A stretch of DNA of 64,000 nucleotides from Pelomonas aquatica (GCF_026712205.1 NZ_JAPPUW010000012.1:1-64000), one strand, 5' to 3'; positions 19,232 through 31,098 are shown, numbered from the stretch's first letter. Translations and numbers: made by a program. Notes: generated by a model from the sequence alone, not told the origin.

Positions 19232-21158
19232 TGGCCGGGGCCTCCTTGAGCTTCGTTCGGGCACTAAGAAGCGTTTGCAGGTTCTCGACTTCGAGCCGGT
19301 GCTCAACAGAGCCTTGATCCGATGCTGCTAGCGCTGCGATGACAGCTTCTTGAGACTCGATAACCCGCGCGAGACGCTTGCCGAATACCGCTAGGTTCTT
19401 ACAGTTTGTCTTCAGGCATTCATAAGGAATGGCGGACAGGGGACTAGTCTTGCACTCTTCGGTGGAAGTACAACCACCCAGAGGGGTTTCGGAATAGGCC
19501 ATTTCCCCTCGCCTGAAAAGTTCCAGGCCATGTTCCCGTGAATGAACCGAGACAGATGACTCTTTGACCTTATCGCTTCGCGCCCAGGTCGCAGCTCCGC
19601 CAAACAATTCATCATCATTTAGTAGCAATCCGAGGACGTAGCCAAAGTAGCTTGACTCAGCCTTTGCCGCGCTCCATTCATGTGAGAAATGGTCAGTATC
19701 AAATACCAGCGATGCTGCCTTTTGAAAGCCTGCCGAGTAGTACATGGACATCTCTTCCGTGATGTGCTGCAGCTGTGCTTTGAGTGAAGGCAAGGTGACC
19801 ATGCCGCTTCTATGAGCGTAAACAGCCAATGCTCGACGGAACTGATGTGCCCTCATAGGCCACCGCAAGCCCACCTGTATCCCGGTCAGCTCCCAATCCC
19901 GCCCCAATTGCATTCGCTCGAGTTCGGACATGTCCGCTTCTGAGACCACTGGGCATACGTTCTCAACGAGTTCAGTCCATTTGTCCTTCCATCTGTTGGA
20001 TAGCCGAGAGTATTCGGATGGAGTCCCACAGAACAATAGCGGATACTCAGCCTCGCGGGACTCAACTGCAGCCTTCGCACCGATTGCCGCCGAGATCTTC
20101 TGTGCAGCAGATAAGGCGCGGCGCCCGATTTCGTTAGTTACCCAACTCGTCTCGCGCATTTCGCCATTTTCGAGCTTGTAGGTGAAGCCTCGGACTAGCC
20201 AATGACGCTTTCCGCCATGCTCAAAAGAGACGAGGCTGTCTCTCGGTAGGTTGAGCGCTTCGCCAAGGCGCATTCCTGTAAAGGCCACGCATAGAGCTAT
20301 AAGAGTCGTTTGGCAGTCAAGGATCCGGGAGCAAAGAAAATTGTGGACCGTGCCACTCCCTGGCTCTTTACCTAGCTCGTGCGCATAATCGAAGACAGAT
20401 TCCAGCAACCCCTTGCGGTATCGCCCTCGGGCGCTACCAGCCAACTCTTCAGGGATTTCGCTCGTTGCGTTTCTGCTCTGGGCGAAAGCAGCCAAGAGAC
20501 GCTCTAGACTGGACTCAATTTCTTCCAGGTTTGAAATGAGGGATGCAAGGATTGACGAGTAGATGTGGGCAGGAATTAATGGGGTTTGCTGAGAGCCCGG
20601 AGAATCGATGCGCAAACGGTAAAGGTCCTTTTGTATTTTGTCCAGGTCAAAAGAAATACCGTACACCACGCGATTCTTGTACAGCGCCTTCAATAGAACG
20701 CTTGTCGTGGAGAGTTCCCCGGCGTTCTCGGCGTCGATCTTGGCCAGAACTAATTCCGCATTTTCGAGCAGTTGGAATAGCGAAAGACCTTCGGCAACTG
20801 CCCGAACCGCCCATTTCTTCAGCGTCACGTTGACACTGTATATCATCCCAAACGACGGGGCTTTGTTTTTCAAACAAATATACGTCCACAAAAGCGCTTT
20901 TGCTTGCGCCATAACGAGAGACGCCAGCGCGCCGTCTCGCGACGATATGTTGCCTTTCGACGTTTCGGTGAACTCGGTGAGGTGATATAGGCGCTTACTC
21001 TTTTGTCTAGTGGAAGCCGAATAGTCCCAAACGTCGTCGCGATAACGCGAGAGTGGATTACCCTGTCTGTCTCGAGTAGTCACCATTTCTGGATCGAAAT
21101 AGATCGGGCAGGCTGCCGTGTCGGTCGCACTATTTTGCCGGGAAAGCGCCAAGTTCAT
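19224..21158 (-). CDS. Tyrosine recombinase, third of three (about 644 residues)
   Basis: This is a predicted site-specific recombinase. The C-terminal catalytic region shows the first Arg in AFTGMRLGEALNL, the HxxR box in MRAHQFRRALAVYAHR, and a downstream His with candidate nucleophile Tyr in LQHITEEMSMYYS. After the catalytic domain comes a Cys cluster (GGCTSTEECK to YECLKTNCKNL) that may bind zinc, then a helical tail. The ATG at 21158 forms an ATGA overlap with the preceding stop, matching the other junctions in the operon; a start at 21200 is possible. Large recombinases of this type occur in TnpB-like or RitC-like positions. Confidence 0.85.
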   Translation of the reverse strand: MNLALSRQNSATDTAACPIYFDPEMVTTRDRQGNPLSRYRDDVWDYSASTRQKSKRLYHLTEFTETSKGNISSRDGALASLVMAQAKALLWTYICLKNKAPSFGMIYSVNVTLKKWAVRAVAEGLSLFQLLENAELVLAKIDAENAGELSTTSVLLKALYKNRVVYGISFDLDKIQKDLYRLRIDSPGSQQTPLIPAHIYSSILASLISNLEEIESSLERLLAAFAQSRNATSEIPEELAGSARGRYRKGLLESVFDYAHELGKEPGSGTVHNFLCSRILDCQTTLIALCVAFTGMRLGEALNLPRDSLVSFEHGGKRHWLVRGFTYKLENGEMRETSWVTNEIGRRALSAAQKISAAIGAKAAVESREAEYPLLFCGTPSEYSRLSNRWKDKWTELVENVCPVVSEADMSELERMQLGRDWELTGIQVGLRWPMRAHQFRRALAVYAHRSGMVTLPSLKAQLQHITEEMSMYYSAGFQKAASLVFDTDHFSHEWSAAKAESSYFGYVLGLLLNDDELFGGAATWARSDKVKESSVSVHSREHGLELFRRGEMAYSETPLGGCTSTEECKTSPLSAIPYECLKTNCKNLAVFGKRLARVIESQEAVIAALAASDQGSVEHRLEVENLQTLLSARTKLKEAPANV

Positions 21159-22840
21159 ACAAAGCCCAGAAAAGCGAGCTGCTGCATCTTCGCAGCCCAA
21201 TACGCGGTCAATTTGTGGTCCCTGTCAACTTCTACTTCGATGCTAGCGAATAGCTGCTCATTCTTCGTTCTTTGTTCCGCTAGCAGTTCATCTAAAATGC
21301 CAGATACATGGCTGTAGACATTGTCAACGAAGTCATTTGCACCTTGCATCCAACGAATCTTGCGCAGGGAATACCTGAAGCTCAACAGTTTCCTCATGTC
21401 TATCTCATCGGCATAGACGCGGTACTTGCTGCAGAACAAACAGCCTTCTTGACGCCTGCAATCTGGTTGGATAGGAACTGTGGAGGTCGCTGGCTCCGGC
21501 GTGCCGGGTCCCAAGCACCCGCCGACGGGAGTGGGCACCTGGTCCGCGGTCTTGGCTCCCTCTGTAGCCCGTCTAGCCAGCGATTCAAGGTAAGTCCCCA
21601 GTTCATCCGCCTGGTCGCCCTTGCGGCCGTTGCTATAGGCCTTTAAAGCCGTCTCGATCGAGTGACCCATGATCGCCGCTGCGATCGGCAACGGCTCGTG
21701 TCGAACGACGTAGTCCTGCTTGTGCGAGCGCCAGCCCCTGGCAGATATGTTGGCAAGTTCGAGCCCCTGCCTATTCAGCCGCCTACGGAGCATCGGCAGG
21801 AATTCTTTTGAGATGCCCACGGGTTGACGTTGACGATTTTGCGCAATAAACAACGCGCCACAATGATGGTCTTTAAGCATCCAACTCCTAAGGAGCAAAT
21901 ATCTCCTCATTCGTTGCACCGTCGCCAGGGTAAAGGTAAGAGGGACAGATTTGCCACCGGCTCTAAACTTCATTACTCTTTGCCTAGCAGTGGACACCTC
22001 GGGACTCTGCAATTGCTGCACTATTTCGTCATCGAACTGCAGGCCAAGGAACTGCGCCAAGTTGGCTCCGGAGTCAGCAAGTGCCAGCGCCGCCATACAG
22101 AGCGAAGCATTAACAGCTGTATCCCAGTCACTTGCAGCCTGCCCGTCGTAAATCTGCGCCGTATCTCCTGTCGAGGCAACACGCGCTCGAGATAAGATGG
22201 CCTCTACAGATTGGTCGAAGAATTGCGCAATGTCTTGCAGATATCTATCGCTGTCGCTCTGTAAAGGCACAGTCGTTGAACCATTCCCTCGCCGCTTCGT
22301 AAGAAGCGAGAGACTTTCTGCAAAATCTCGCCCATGGGCCAATTGCAGAATCTTATGAGACATCTGGACCGGCTGCGCTGCTGAATTGATTTTTCTAGCG
22401 CCACTGAGAATTAAGGCCTTGCTATATTCGTTGAATGCGCCCAGCGCATTCACTGCACATGATGCGTCATGGAAGATGTCATCGTATTGGAGCCTGTGCT
22501 CTTCGCGGTCCACCCAAGCTAGAAACGATCCGAAGTCTCCAAGGTTAGTCTCGACGGTCCGAGCTCGCCACCCAATTGTCTTGGCTTGGCTGCTCAATGG
22601 CGGAAGCAGTTTGGCAAGTGCTGCGATCCGCTTCTCACAGCGAGAAGCAGGATCAATAATCCAATTTCTGGGATGCTTGTTTGAGGTATCCCTGTTCCGA
22701 TAGCACCACGCCCAAATATGAGTGCGCCTTGTCCCCTGCAACTCGAGCACAAGCCTAGACGGTGAGATCAAATCCGGCAGGTCGTCGAATGGAAAGCTGA
22801 CCTTGACCAGTCCTTGTAGCTGCTGGGCTGCGAAGGTCAT
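21155..22840 (-). CDS. Tyrosine recombinase homologue, second of three, first catalytic Arg apparently missing
   Basis: The 561-residue protein has the C-terminal tyrosine recombinase signature AAAIMGHSIETALKAYSNG with candidate nucleophile Tyr, and an Arg box ISARGWRSHKQD. At the place of the first catalytic Arg, usually TGxR, it reads ADSGANLAQFLGL, so Asn or Leu replaces Arg. The HxxR motif is also altered. A C-terminal Cys group (GGCLGPG, DCRRQEGCLFCSKY) may bind zinc. The start ATG overlaps the upstream stop as ATGA. It may be a structural partner, or the alignment by eye may have missed the Arg. Confidence 0.82.
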   Translation of the reverse strand: MTFAAQQLQGLVKVSFPFDDLPDLISPSRLVLELQGTRRTHIWAWCYRNRDTSNKHPRNWIIDPASRCEKRIAALAKLLPPLSSQAKTIGWRARTVETNLGDFGSFLAWVDREEHRLQYDDIFHDASCAVNALGAFNEYSKALILSGARKINSAAQPVQMSHKILQLAHGRDFAESLSLLTKRRGNGSTTVPLQSDSDRYLQDIAQFFDQSVEAILSRARVASTGDTAQIYDGQAASDWDTAVNASLCMAALALADSGANLAQFLGLQFDDEIVQQLQSPEVSTARQRVMKFRAGGKSVPLTFTLATVQRMRRYLLLRSWMLKDHHCGALFIAQNRQRQPVGISKEFLPMLRRRLNRQGLELANISARGWRSHKQDYVVRHEPLPIAAAIMGHSIETALKAYSNGRKGDQADELGTYLESLARRATEGAKTADQVPTPVGGCLGPGTPEPATSTVPIQPDCRRQEGCLFCSKYRVYADEIDMRKLLSFRYSLRKIRWMQGANDFVDNVYSHVSGILDELLAEQRTKNEQLFASIEVEVDRDHKLTAYWAAKMQQLAFLGFV

Positions 22841-24270
22841 TTCTCTTCTCTTGCTGAAAGCAGCTTGATAAGGTGAGTTCCCCAGCCCTCTTCCGCGCTT
22901 TTGAGCATGTGAAGATTTCTGCGATAGTCAATGTATTTCATCGTGGTTTGTACATTTTTATGCCACATCAACTCTCGAAGTTGATGCATTACCCACTTTC
23001 GCTTCTCCGGATTGCCTTCCACTTCTTTCTCAAAGAAATCAACGAAGTTCATCCCGAATGTCGCTCGCAGATCATGAAATCTATACGAGAAGTCTGGATT
23101 TGACAGCTTCTTCCGAACAAGAGGAATCACACGCTCCAGAATATAATTCCGAAGTCCTTGGGCGATTTTGGCTGATTTAAGCAGCTCATCATTTTCGCGC
23201 TGGCTGTTTCTCTCGTCGACACCTTCGTAGTAGGGCTTGCCGTGCTGCGTCAGGAAAAGGTAGTTTTCTTCGGCGTCTCCAAGCACAGATTTCTCTCGGC
23301 GACGTCGTGCTCTTTCACTTTGCGCGTATGTATACAGGCGTTCATAGAACAACTTCGGAATCGTCAGGTAGACCCCGCTCTTGCTTCGCTTGGTATCTAT
23401 GCCCGTGCCCGGTCCGCATCGCAATTTATAGTCACTGGCAACTTGAGCCGGCGGCCTACTAAAGTGCTTCAAACGAAACGTCAGAATGGTTTGCGCTCTC
23501 GCACCGGTTAACAGTGCTGTCTCATGCATTAGAGACATTTCGGTGTTGCCGAGCTCTCGGAGTGCCGAAATCAACGCTTGTTGCTCCGTTTGAGGAAGCG
23601 GTCGCAGCTTTGCACCGTCATCGATAGAGGCATCCCATGGGTCCGACGAGTTCGGCACAGGGATGCTTATATCCGTCGTCTTGACTCCCATGCTTTGTTC
23701 AAAGCCTTGAGCATCCTTGTACGTGATACTCACCGATCTGTCTTGCCATGGGGAAAAGGCGGGGCGGAAACCGTATCTCTCTTGCTTTTGGAGATGACGA
23801 TAAAAGGCAATAACTGCCGCCATTCGCCGACTGGCGACGCCGTGGCTGGTACTGCCGACTTTCAATAAGTGCAACAGATGCGCGCGATATTGATACGTAG
23901 GCAATGCATATGGCTCGGCCGAATGAAACTCATCCCATTCGTATTCGAACTCTTCAAGAAATGACTTGTAGTGAGCTAAGTCGCCGGCGACGGACCCGAG
24001 TGTCTCCATTGCCAACGGACGAAGCTTCGCTCGATCCAGTAGATAAAGGCAGGCCACTGCCCATGGGCTGCCATCGCCGTTCTTAACGACTGGGAATTTA
24101 AAGAATTTGGTTCCGCGTGCAGTCTTGGAAGCGACTGGCGCGCGGTAGTAGAGTCGCTCTCTGCTTCCCGCAGAAAGGTGGACGCTTGTCGCGTTTGGCT
24201 CGGGCGTCTCAGAAACTCTAGTGATTTGCAGCACTGGCAATCGCTCAGTACTTGGCAGGTTAGACATCAT
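22837..24270 (-). CDS. Tyrosine recombinase/integrase, first of three
   Basis: The 477-residue protein is a predicted integrase with a full catalytic set: Arg in ALLTGARAQTILTFR, HxxR in YRFHDLRATFGMNF, and a late His with nucleophile Tyr near residue 446 in HKNVQTTMKYIDYRR. The N-terminal part should form the core-binding domain. An ATG at 24270 is followed directly by a second ATG, with AAGGAG upstream. The start lies only 30 bases from the 3' end of the element's tRNA-Leu, so transcription may come from, or through, the tRNA gene. It begins the three-recombinase operon. Confidence 0.9.
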   Translation of the reverse strand: MMSNLPSTERLPVLQITRVSETPEPNATSVHLSAGSRERLYYRAPVASKTARGTKFFKFPVVKNGDGSPWAVACLYLLDRAKLRPLAMETLGSVAGDLAHYKSFLEEFEYEWDEFHSAEPYALPTYQYRAHLLHLLKVGSTSHGVASRRMAAVIAFYRHLQKQERYGFRPAFSPWQDRSVSITYKDAQGFEQSMGVKTTDISIPVPNSSDPWDASIDDGAKLRPLPQTEQQALISALRELGNTEMSLMHETALLTGARAQTILTFRLKHFSRPPAQVASDYKLRCGPGTGIDTKRSKSGVYLTIPKLFYERLYTYAQSERARRRREKSVLGDAEENYLFLTQHGKPYYEGVDERNSQRENDELLKSAKIAQGLRNYILERVIPLVRKKLSNPDFSYRFHDLRATFGMNFVDFFEKEVEGNPEKRKWVMHQLRELMWHKNVQTTMKYIDYRRNLHMLKSAEEGWGTHLIKLLSAREEK

Positions 24271-24299
24271 TGCTCCTTGGCGACAATGCCTACCTTGTG

Positions 24300-24385
24300 T
24301 GCTGGGGACGGGACTCGAACCCGTACGAGGATTTACCCTCGGCGGATTTTAAGTCCGCTGCGTATACCGCTTTCGCCACCCCAGC
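24300..24385 (-). tRNA. tRNA-Leu(UAA), complete copy carried by the element
   Basis: It folds as a class II tRNA: acceptor GCTGGGG / CCCCAGC with discriminator A, D-arm, anticodon loop CTTAAAA (UAA), variable stem CGAGG / CCTCG, and T-arm ACGGG-TTCGAGT-CCCGT. CCA is not encoded; ACACA follows. The intact neighbouring tRNA genes all encode CCA. With its sequence differences from the split copy, this suggests a foreign origin. It would supply the UUA-reading tRNA lost by insertion. Confidence 0.93.
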
Positions 24386-24428
24386 CTTGGATGGGCATCG
24401 ACAACATCTGTCGCTGTCCACTTTACCG

Positions 24429-24469
24429 GAAGATGCTTGTACTGCATCCTGAGCCAGAAGATGCTCGTA
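24429..24469. repeat. Direct repeats at the right end of the element
   Basis: GAAGATGCTTGTA (24429-24441) and GAAGATGCTCGTA (24457-24469) are 12 of 13 identical and 28 bases apart. The second ends exactly at the proposed junction with the tRNA fragment. They resemble paired recombinase-binding arms. Confidence 0.65.
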
Positions 24470-24548
24470 GACGGGACTTGAACCCGTACGTCCCTTTCGA
24501 GACGGCGGATTTTAAGTCCGCTGCGTTTACCGATTTCGCCACCCGCGC
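24470..24548 (-). pseudogene. Split tRNA-Leu(UAA): 5' portion without the acceptor 3' strand
   Basis: The 5' strand GCGCGGG, D-arm, anticodon stem-loop with UAA, variable arm CGTCTC-GAAA-GGGACG and T-arm ACGGG-TTCAAGT-CCCGT are all intact. The 3' acceptor strand after the first C is replaced by TACGAGCA, which does not pair properly with GCGCGGG. The expected continuation CCGCGCACCA is found at 18620-18611. The gene is therefore read as interrupted rather than merely decayed. Confidence 0.8.
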
Positions 24549-24573
24549 GCTGGCCGGAGATTATCCGGGCCGC

Positions 24574-24613
24574 ACAAAAGAAAACGGGAGACTCGATTGC
24601 TCGAATCTCCCGT
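24574..24613 (-). terminator. Terminator after the tRNA-Cys/tRNA-Gly group
   Basis: ACGGGAGA (24584-24591) pairs with TCTCCCGT (24606-24613), with a smaller inner TCGA fold. On the minus strand TTTTCTTTT follows. It lies five bases after the tRNA-Gly ending at 24619 and before the split tRNA-Leu. Confidence 0.8.
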
Positions 24614-24618
24614 GAATC

Positions 24619-24694
24619 TGGAGCGGGTAACGAGGCTCGAACTCGTGACCTCAACCTTGGCAAGGTTGCGCTCTACCAACTGAGCTACACCCGC
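24619..24694 (-). tRNA. tRNA-Gly(GCC), copy 3
   Basis: The 76-base cloverleaf has acceptor GCGGGT.. / ..ACCCGC, anticodon loop TTGCCAA (GCC), discriminator T and an encoded CCA. It is identical to the two other tRNA-Gly copies upstream in the cluster. Confidence 0.97.
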
Positions 24695-24742
24695 GCATTT
24701 CGCTTGGCATGGTGGCCAAACATCGGTGCGACCGATTTTCAC

Positions 24743-24818
24743 TGGAGCGGGTAACGAGGCTCGAACTCGTGACCTCAACCTTGGCAAGGTTGCGCTCTAC
24801 CAACTGAGCTACACCCGC
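24743..24818 (-). tRNA. tRNA-Gly(GCC), copy 2
   Basis: It is identical in sequence to the copies at 24619 and 24990, with anticodon GCC and encoded CCA. It lies 13 bases after tRNA-Cys in the transcribed direction. Confidence 0.97.
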
Positions 24819-24831
24819 ATGGTGTTTATTT

Positions 24832-24905
24832 TGGAGGCGCGATCCGGAGTCGAACCGGACTAACCGGATTTGCAATCCGGGGCATAACCGCTTTGCTATC
24901 GCGCC
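24832..24905 (-). tRNA. tRNA-Cys(GCA)
   Basis: The 74-base tRNA has acceptor GGCGCGA / TCGCGCC, anticodon loop TTGCAAA (GCA) and encoded CCA after discriminator T. It lies between the first terminator of the cluster and tRNA-Gly copy 2. Confidence 0.97.
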
Positions 24906-24955
24906 GCCGTAAACCCAAATCAAAGCCGTTGGTGCGACCCTGACGCTTGCTGATG

Positions 24956-24978
24956 AAAAAGGGAAGCCGGGGCTTCCC
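24956..24978 (-). terminator. Terminator inside the tRNA cluster
   Basis: GGGAAGCC (24961-24968) pairs perfectly with GGCTTCCC (24971-24978). Five T follow on the minus strand. It lies 11 bases after the first tRNA-Gly, implying that this tRNA forms its own transcription unit or that partial read-through feeds the downstream tRNAs. Confidence 0.75.
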
Positions 24979-24989
24979 TTTTGAAGAAC

Positions 24990-25065
24990 TGGAGCGGGTA
25001 ACGAGGCTCGAACTCGTGACCTCAACCTTGGCAAGGTTGCGCTCTACCAACTGAGCTACACCCGC
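24990..25065 (-). tRNA. tRNA-Gly(GCC), copy 1
   Basis: This is the first tRNA of the cluster, with anticodon GCC and encoded CCA, identical to the other two copies. A sigma-70-like promoter lies about 75 bases upstream. Confidence 0.97.
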
Positions 25066-25141
25066 ATTGCCTGACGCAATCGCTTGCGCAATCTTGTCTG
25101 CAATTGCCACCAGATCGTTTTTGCGATCTAGCGAAGCTGGC

Positions 25142-25171
25142 ATTGTAATCCAATTTTTGGTCGAAAGACAA
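25142..25171 (-). promoter_or_regulatory. Candidate promoter of the tRNA cluster
   Basis: On the minus strand TTGTCT (25171-25166) and TACAAT (25147-25142) are 18 bases apart, close to sigma-70 consensus. It lies between the end of lon and the first tRNA-Gly. Confidence 0.6.
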
Positions 25172-25187
25172 GCCGGCCGCACTTCTT

Positions 25188-27602
<2,415 letters not shown>

Positions 27603-27616
27603 GAAGACCTCTCTTT

Positions 27617-27639
27617 CTCAGGCCGATGTGCGGCCTGAG
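27617..27639. repeat. Hairpin between clpX and lon
   Basis: CTCAGGCC (27617-27624) and GGCCTGAG (27632-27639) form a perfect 8-bp stem with a GATGTGC loop. No T-run follows on the minus strand, so it may stabilise or separate the messages rather than end transcription. Confidence 0.55.
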
Positions 27640-27670
27640 GGGGCAATTGCAAGTTGAGGGCTTGAAGGGC

Positions 27671-28942
<1,272 letters not shown>

Positions 28943-28990
28943 GAAACTGCTCGATGAGAGGCGGGATGCCTCGAATGATGATAGTTCAAA

Positions 28991-29028
28991 CGATCACGGG
29001 GCCCCCGTGGGGATAAGGGCCCCGATCG
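28991..29028. repeat. Stem-loop between clpP and clpX
   Basis: CGGGGCCC (28997-29004) pairs with GGGCCCCG (29017-29024). The flanking CGAT and ATCG could extend the stem with a small bulge. T content after it on the minus strand is low, so it may be a processing or weak attenuating structure between clpP and clpX. Confidence 0.5.
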
Positions 29029-29064
29029 CTTCGCGAATCCGGGACCGTTACAGCCCCGCTCGGC

Positions 29065-29673
29065 TCAGGGCCGGTGTTCCAGCACCTGGTCGATCAGGCC
29101 GTAGCCCTGGGCTTCCGCGGCCGACATGAAATAGTCGCGCTCGGTGTCGACCTGGATTTTCTCCAGGCTCTGGCCGGTGCGCTCGGCCAGGATGCGATTG
29201 AGGGCGTCGCGAGTCTTCAGGATTTCACGCGCATGGATCTCGATGTCGGTCGCCTGGCCCTGGGCGCCGCCCAGCGGCTGGTGGATCATGACCTTGGCAT
29301 TGGGCAGCGAGAAGCGCTTGCCCTTGGCGCCCGCCGCCAGCAGGAAGGCGCCCATGCTGGCCGCCATGCCCATGCACAGCGTGGTCACGTCGGGCTTGAT
29401 GAAGTTCATCGTGTCGTAGATGGACATGCCGGCCGACACGCTGCCGCCGGGGCTGTTGATGTAGAGCGAGATCTCCTTGTCGGGGTTCTCGCTCTCCAGG
29501 AACAGCAATTGCGCGACGACGAGATTGGCGACCGCGTCATTGACCGGGCCGACCAGGAAGACGATGCGCTCGCGCAGCAGGCGCGAGTAGATGTCGTAGG
29601 CGCGCTCGCCACGGCCCGACGTTTCGATGACCATGGGCACGAGGCCGAGATTGCTGGTGTCCAGAGCGCTCAT
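29065..29673 (-). CDS. clpP: ClpP protease proteolytic subunit
   Basis: This is the barrel-forming serine protease subunit. The 202-residue protein has the catalytic triad Ser106 (GMAASMGAF), His131 (VMIHQPLGG) and Asp180 (TERDYFM), plus the [12 protein letters not shown] strand. A short N-terminal propeptide may be removed. It sits between tig and clpX in the conserved tig-clpP-clpX-lon order. A terminator after tig separates it in part from that gene. Confidence 0.98.
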   Translation of the reverse strand: MSALDTSNLGLVPMVIETSGRGERAYDIYSRLLRERIVFLVGPVNDAVANLVVAQLLFLESENPDKEISLYINSPGGSVSAGMSIYDTMNFIKPDVTTLCMGMAASMGAFLLAAGAKGKRFSLPNAKVMIHQPLGGAQGQATDIEIHAREILKTRDALNRILAERTGQSLEKIQVDTERDYFMSAAEAQGYGLIDQVLEHRP

Positions 29674-29734
29674 TCAGATCCTTGAAGACAAATCAGTAAC
29701 CACCGTTATGGGGGCGGATTATGGCCACGCAAGT

Positions 29735-29767
29735 AAAAAGGCGCCGGGCCTCGCGGCGCGGCGCCTT
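29735..29767 (-). terminator. Terminator between tig and clpP
   Basis: AAGGCGCC (29738-29745) pairs with GGCGCCTT (29760-29767). The minus strand continues with TTTTT. It lies just after the tig stop codon. Confidence 0.75.
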
Positions 29768-29784
29768 CGTCAGGCGGGGGCCTC

Positions 29785-31098
29785 TCAGTTGCCGGCAGCC
29801 ATCAGCTCGTCGAACGGCAGGGCCTTGTCGGTCACCTTGGCCGAGGCCAGCACGAAGTCCGTGACGTTGTTCTCGACGACGACTGCTTCCACCTCGGCCA
29901 TGCGCTCGCGGTCGCTCAGGTACCAGCGCATGACTTCGGCGGGCTTCTCGTAGCTCTGCGACAGCTCCTCGATGTGGGCCTGCAGCTGGGCCGGCTTGGC
30001 CTGCAGGCTGTTGGCGCGCACCAGCTCGGCGACGACCAGGCCCAGGCGCACGCGGCGCTCGGCCTGGGGCTTGAAGATGTCGGCCGGGATCTCGGCCTTG
30101 TCGGCATCCTTGACGCCGCGCTTCTTCAGGTCCTCGCGGGCACCGGCGACCATGCGCTCGGCCTCGCCCTGCACCAGCGCATTCGGCACGTCCAGCTCGG
30201 AGACGGCGACCAGCGCGTCCATCACGGCGCCCTTGTTGCGGGCCAGCACGCGGAACTTCACTTCGCGCTCGAGGTTCTTCTTGATGTCGGCGCGCAGGGC
30301 TTCGACAGTGGCGTCCTTGATGCCGAGCGACTTGGCGAATGCCTCGTTCACTTCGGGCAGGTGCTGGGCCTCGATCTTCTTGACCGTGACGAGGAAGTCG
30401 GCTTCCTTGCCGGCCACGTCCTTGCCGTGATAGTCCTCGGGGAACTGCAGCGGGAAGGTCTTGCTCTCGCCGGCCTTCATGCCGCGCACGGCGGCGTCGA
30501 ACTGCTCCAGCATCTGGCCTTCGCCGATCAGGAACTGGAAGCCTTCGGCCTTGCCGCCGGAGAAGGGCTCGCCATCGATCTTGCCTTCGAAGTCGATGGT
30601 GACGCGGTCGCCGGCCTGGGCCACGTCGGCGGCGGCGCGCTGGGCGAAGCTGCGGCGCTGCTTGCGCAGGATCTCGACGGTCTTGTCGATGGCTTCCTCG
30701 GTCACGTCGCTGGTGACGCGCTCGACTTCGGCGGCGGCGAGGTCGCCGATCTTGACCTCGGGGTAGACCTCGAAGGTCGCGTCGAAGGCCATCTGGCCTT
30801 CGGGAGCTTCATTCTTCTGCTCGATGCGCGGCATGCCGGCCACGCGCAGCTGGGCTTCGTTGGCGGCGTTGTTGAAGGCGGCGCCGAGCTTGTCGTTGAC
30901 GACCTCGTACTGCACCGAATAGCCATAGCGCTGGGCGACGACGTTCATCGGCACCTTGCCGGGGCGGAAGCCGTCGGCCTTGACGGTGCGGGCCAGCTTC
31001 TTCAGACGGGCTTCGACTTCGCTGTTGATGTCAGCGGCGGCGACGTGCAGCGTGATGCGGCGTTCCAGCTTTTCGAGGGTTTCGACGGTGACGGCCAT
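29785..31098 (-). CDS. tig: Trigger factor, ribosome-associated chaperone and peptidyl-prolyl isomerase
   Basis: Trigger factor binds at the ribosome exit tunnel and helps nascent chains fold. The 437-residue protein has the N-terminal ribosome-binding domain with the signature [12 protein letters not shown]. The central FKBP-type isomerase domain contains [38 protein letters not shown], and a helical C-terminal domain follows. It lies directly after tRNA-Leu(UAG) and before clpP. Confidence 0.97.
   Translation of the reverse strand: MAVTVETLEKLERRITLHVAAADINSEVEARLKKLARTVKADGFRPGKVPMNVVAQRYGYSVQYEVVNDKLGAAFNNAANEAQLRVAGMPRIEQKNEAPEGQMAFDATFEVYPEVKIGDLAAAEVERVTSDVTEEAIDKTVEILRKQRRSFAQRAAADVAQAGDRVTIDFEGKIDGEPFSGGKAEGFQFLIGEGQMLEQFDAAVRGMKAGESKTFPLQFPEDYHGKDVAGKEADFLVTVKKIEAQHLPEVNEAFAKSLGIKDATVEALRADIKKNLEREVKFRVLARNKGAVMDALVAVSELDVPNALVQGEAERMVAGAREDLKKRGVKDADKAEIPADIFKPQAERRVRLGLVVAELVRANSLQAKPAQLQAHIEELSQSYEKPAEVMRWYLSDRERMAEVEAVVVENNVTDFVLASAKVTDKALPFDELMAAGN

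Larger units (their letters stand above)
18621..24469 (-). mobile_element. 5.85-kb three-recombinase integrative element inserted in tRNA-Leu(UAA)
   Basis: The element is bounded by the two halves of a tRNA-Leu(UAA) gene. In transcription order (leftward) it contains a complete replacement tRNA-Leu(UAA), three tyrosine recombinase genes joined by 4-base overlaps, a small coiled-coil protein gene, and about 230 bases of repeat-containing non-coding DNA. Its genes use visibly more A/T at third positions than the very GC-rich flanks. The gene set resembles Tn554 (TnpA-TnpB-TnpC), recombinase-in-trio elements and gamma-mobile-trio islands, from general knowledge of those families. No cargo other than the tRNA was found. 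Confidence 0.75.

Noticed and set aside
24462-24548. A functional second tRNA-Leu(UAA)
   Set aside because: The 3' acceptor strand TACGAGC pairs with GCGCGGG only with two mismatches, a wobble and an extra base. The true 3' end is better explained by 18611-18620.
29674-29784. Small gene between tig and clpP
   Set aside because: The stretch is short and occupied by the tig terminator and the clpP leader; no credible frame with a ribosome site was seen.
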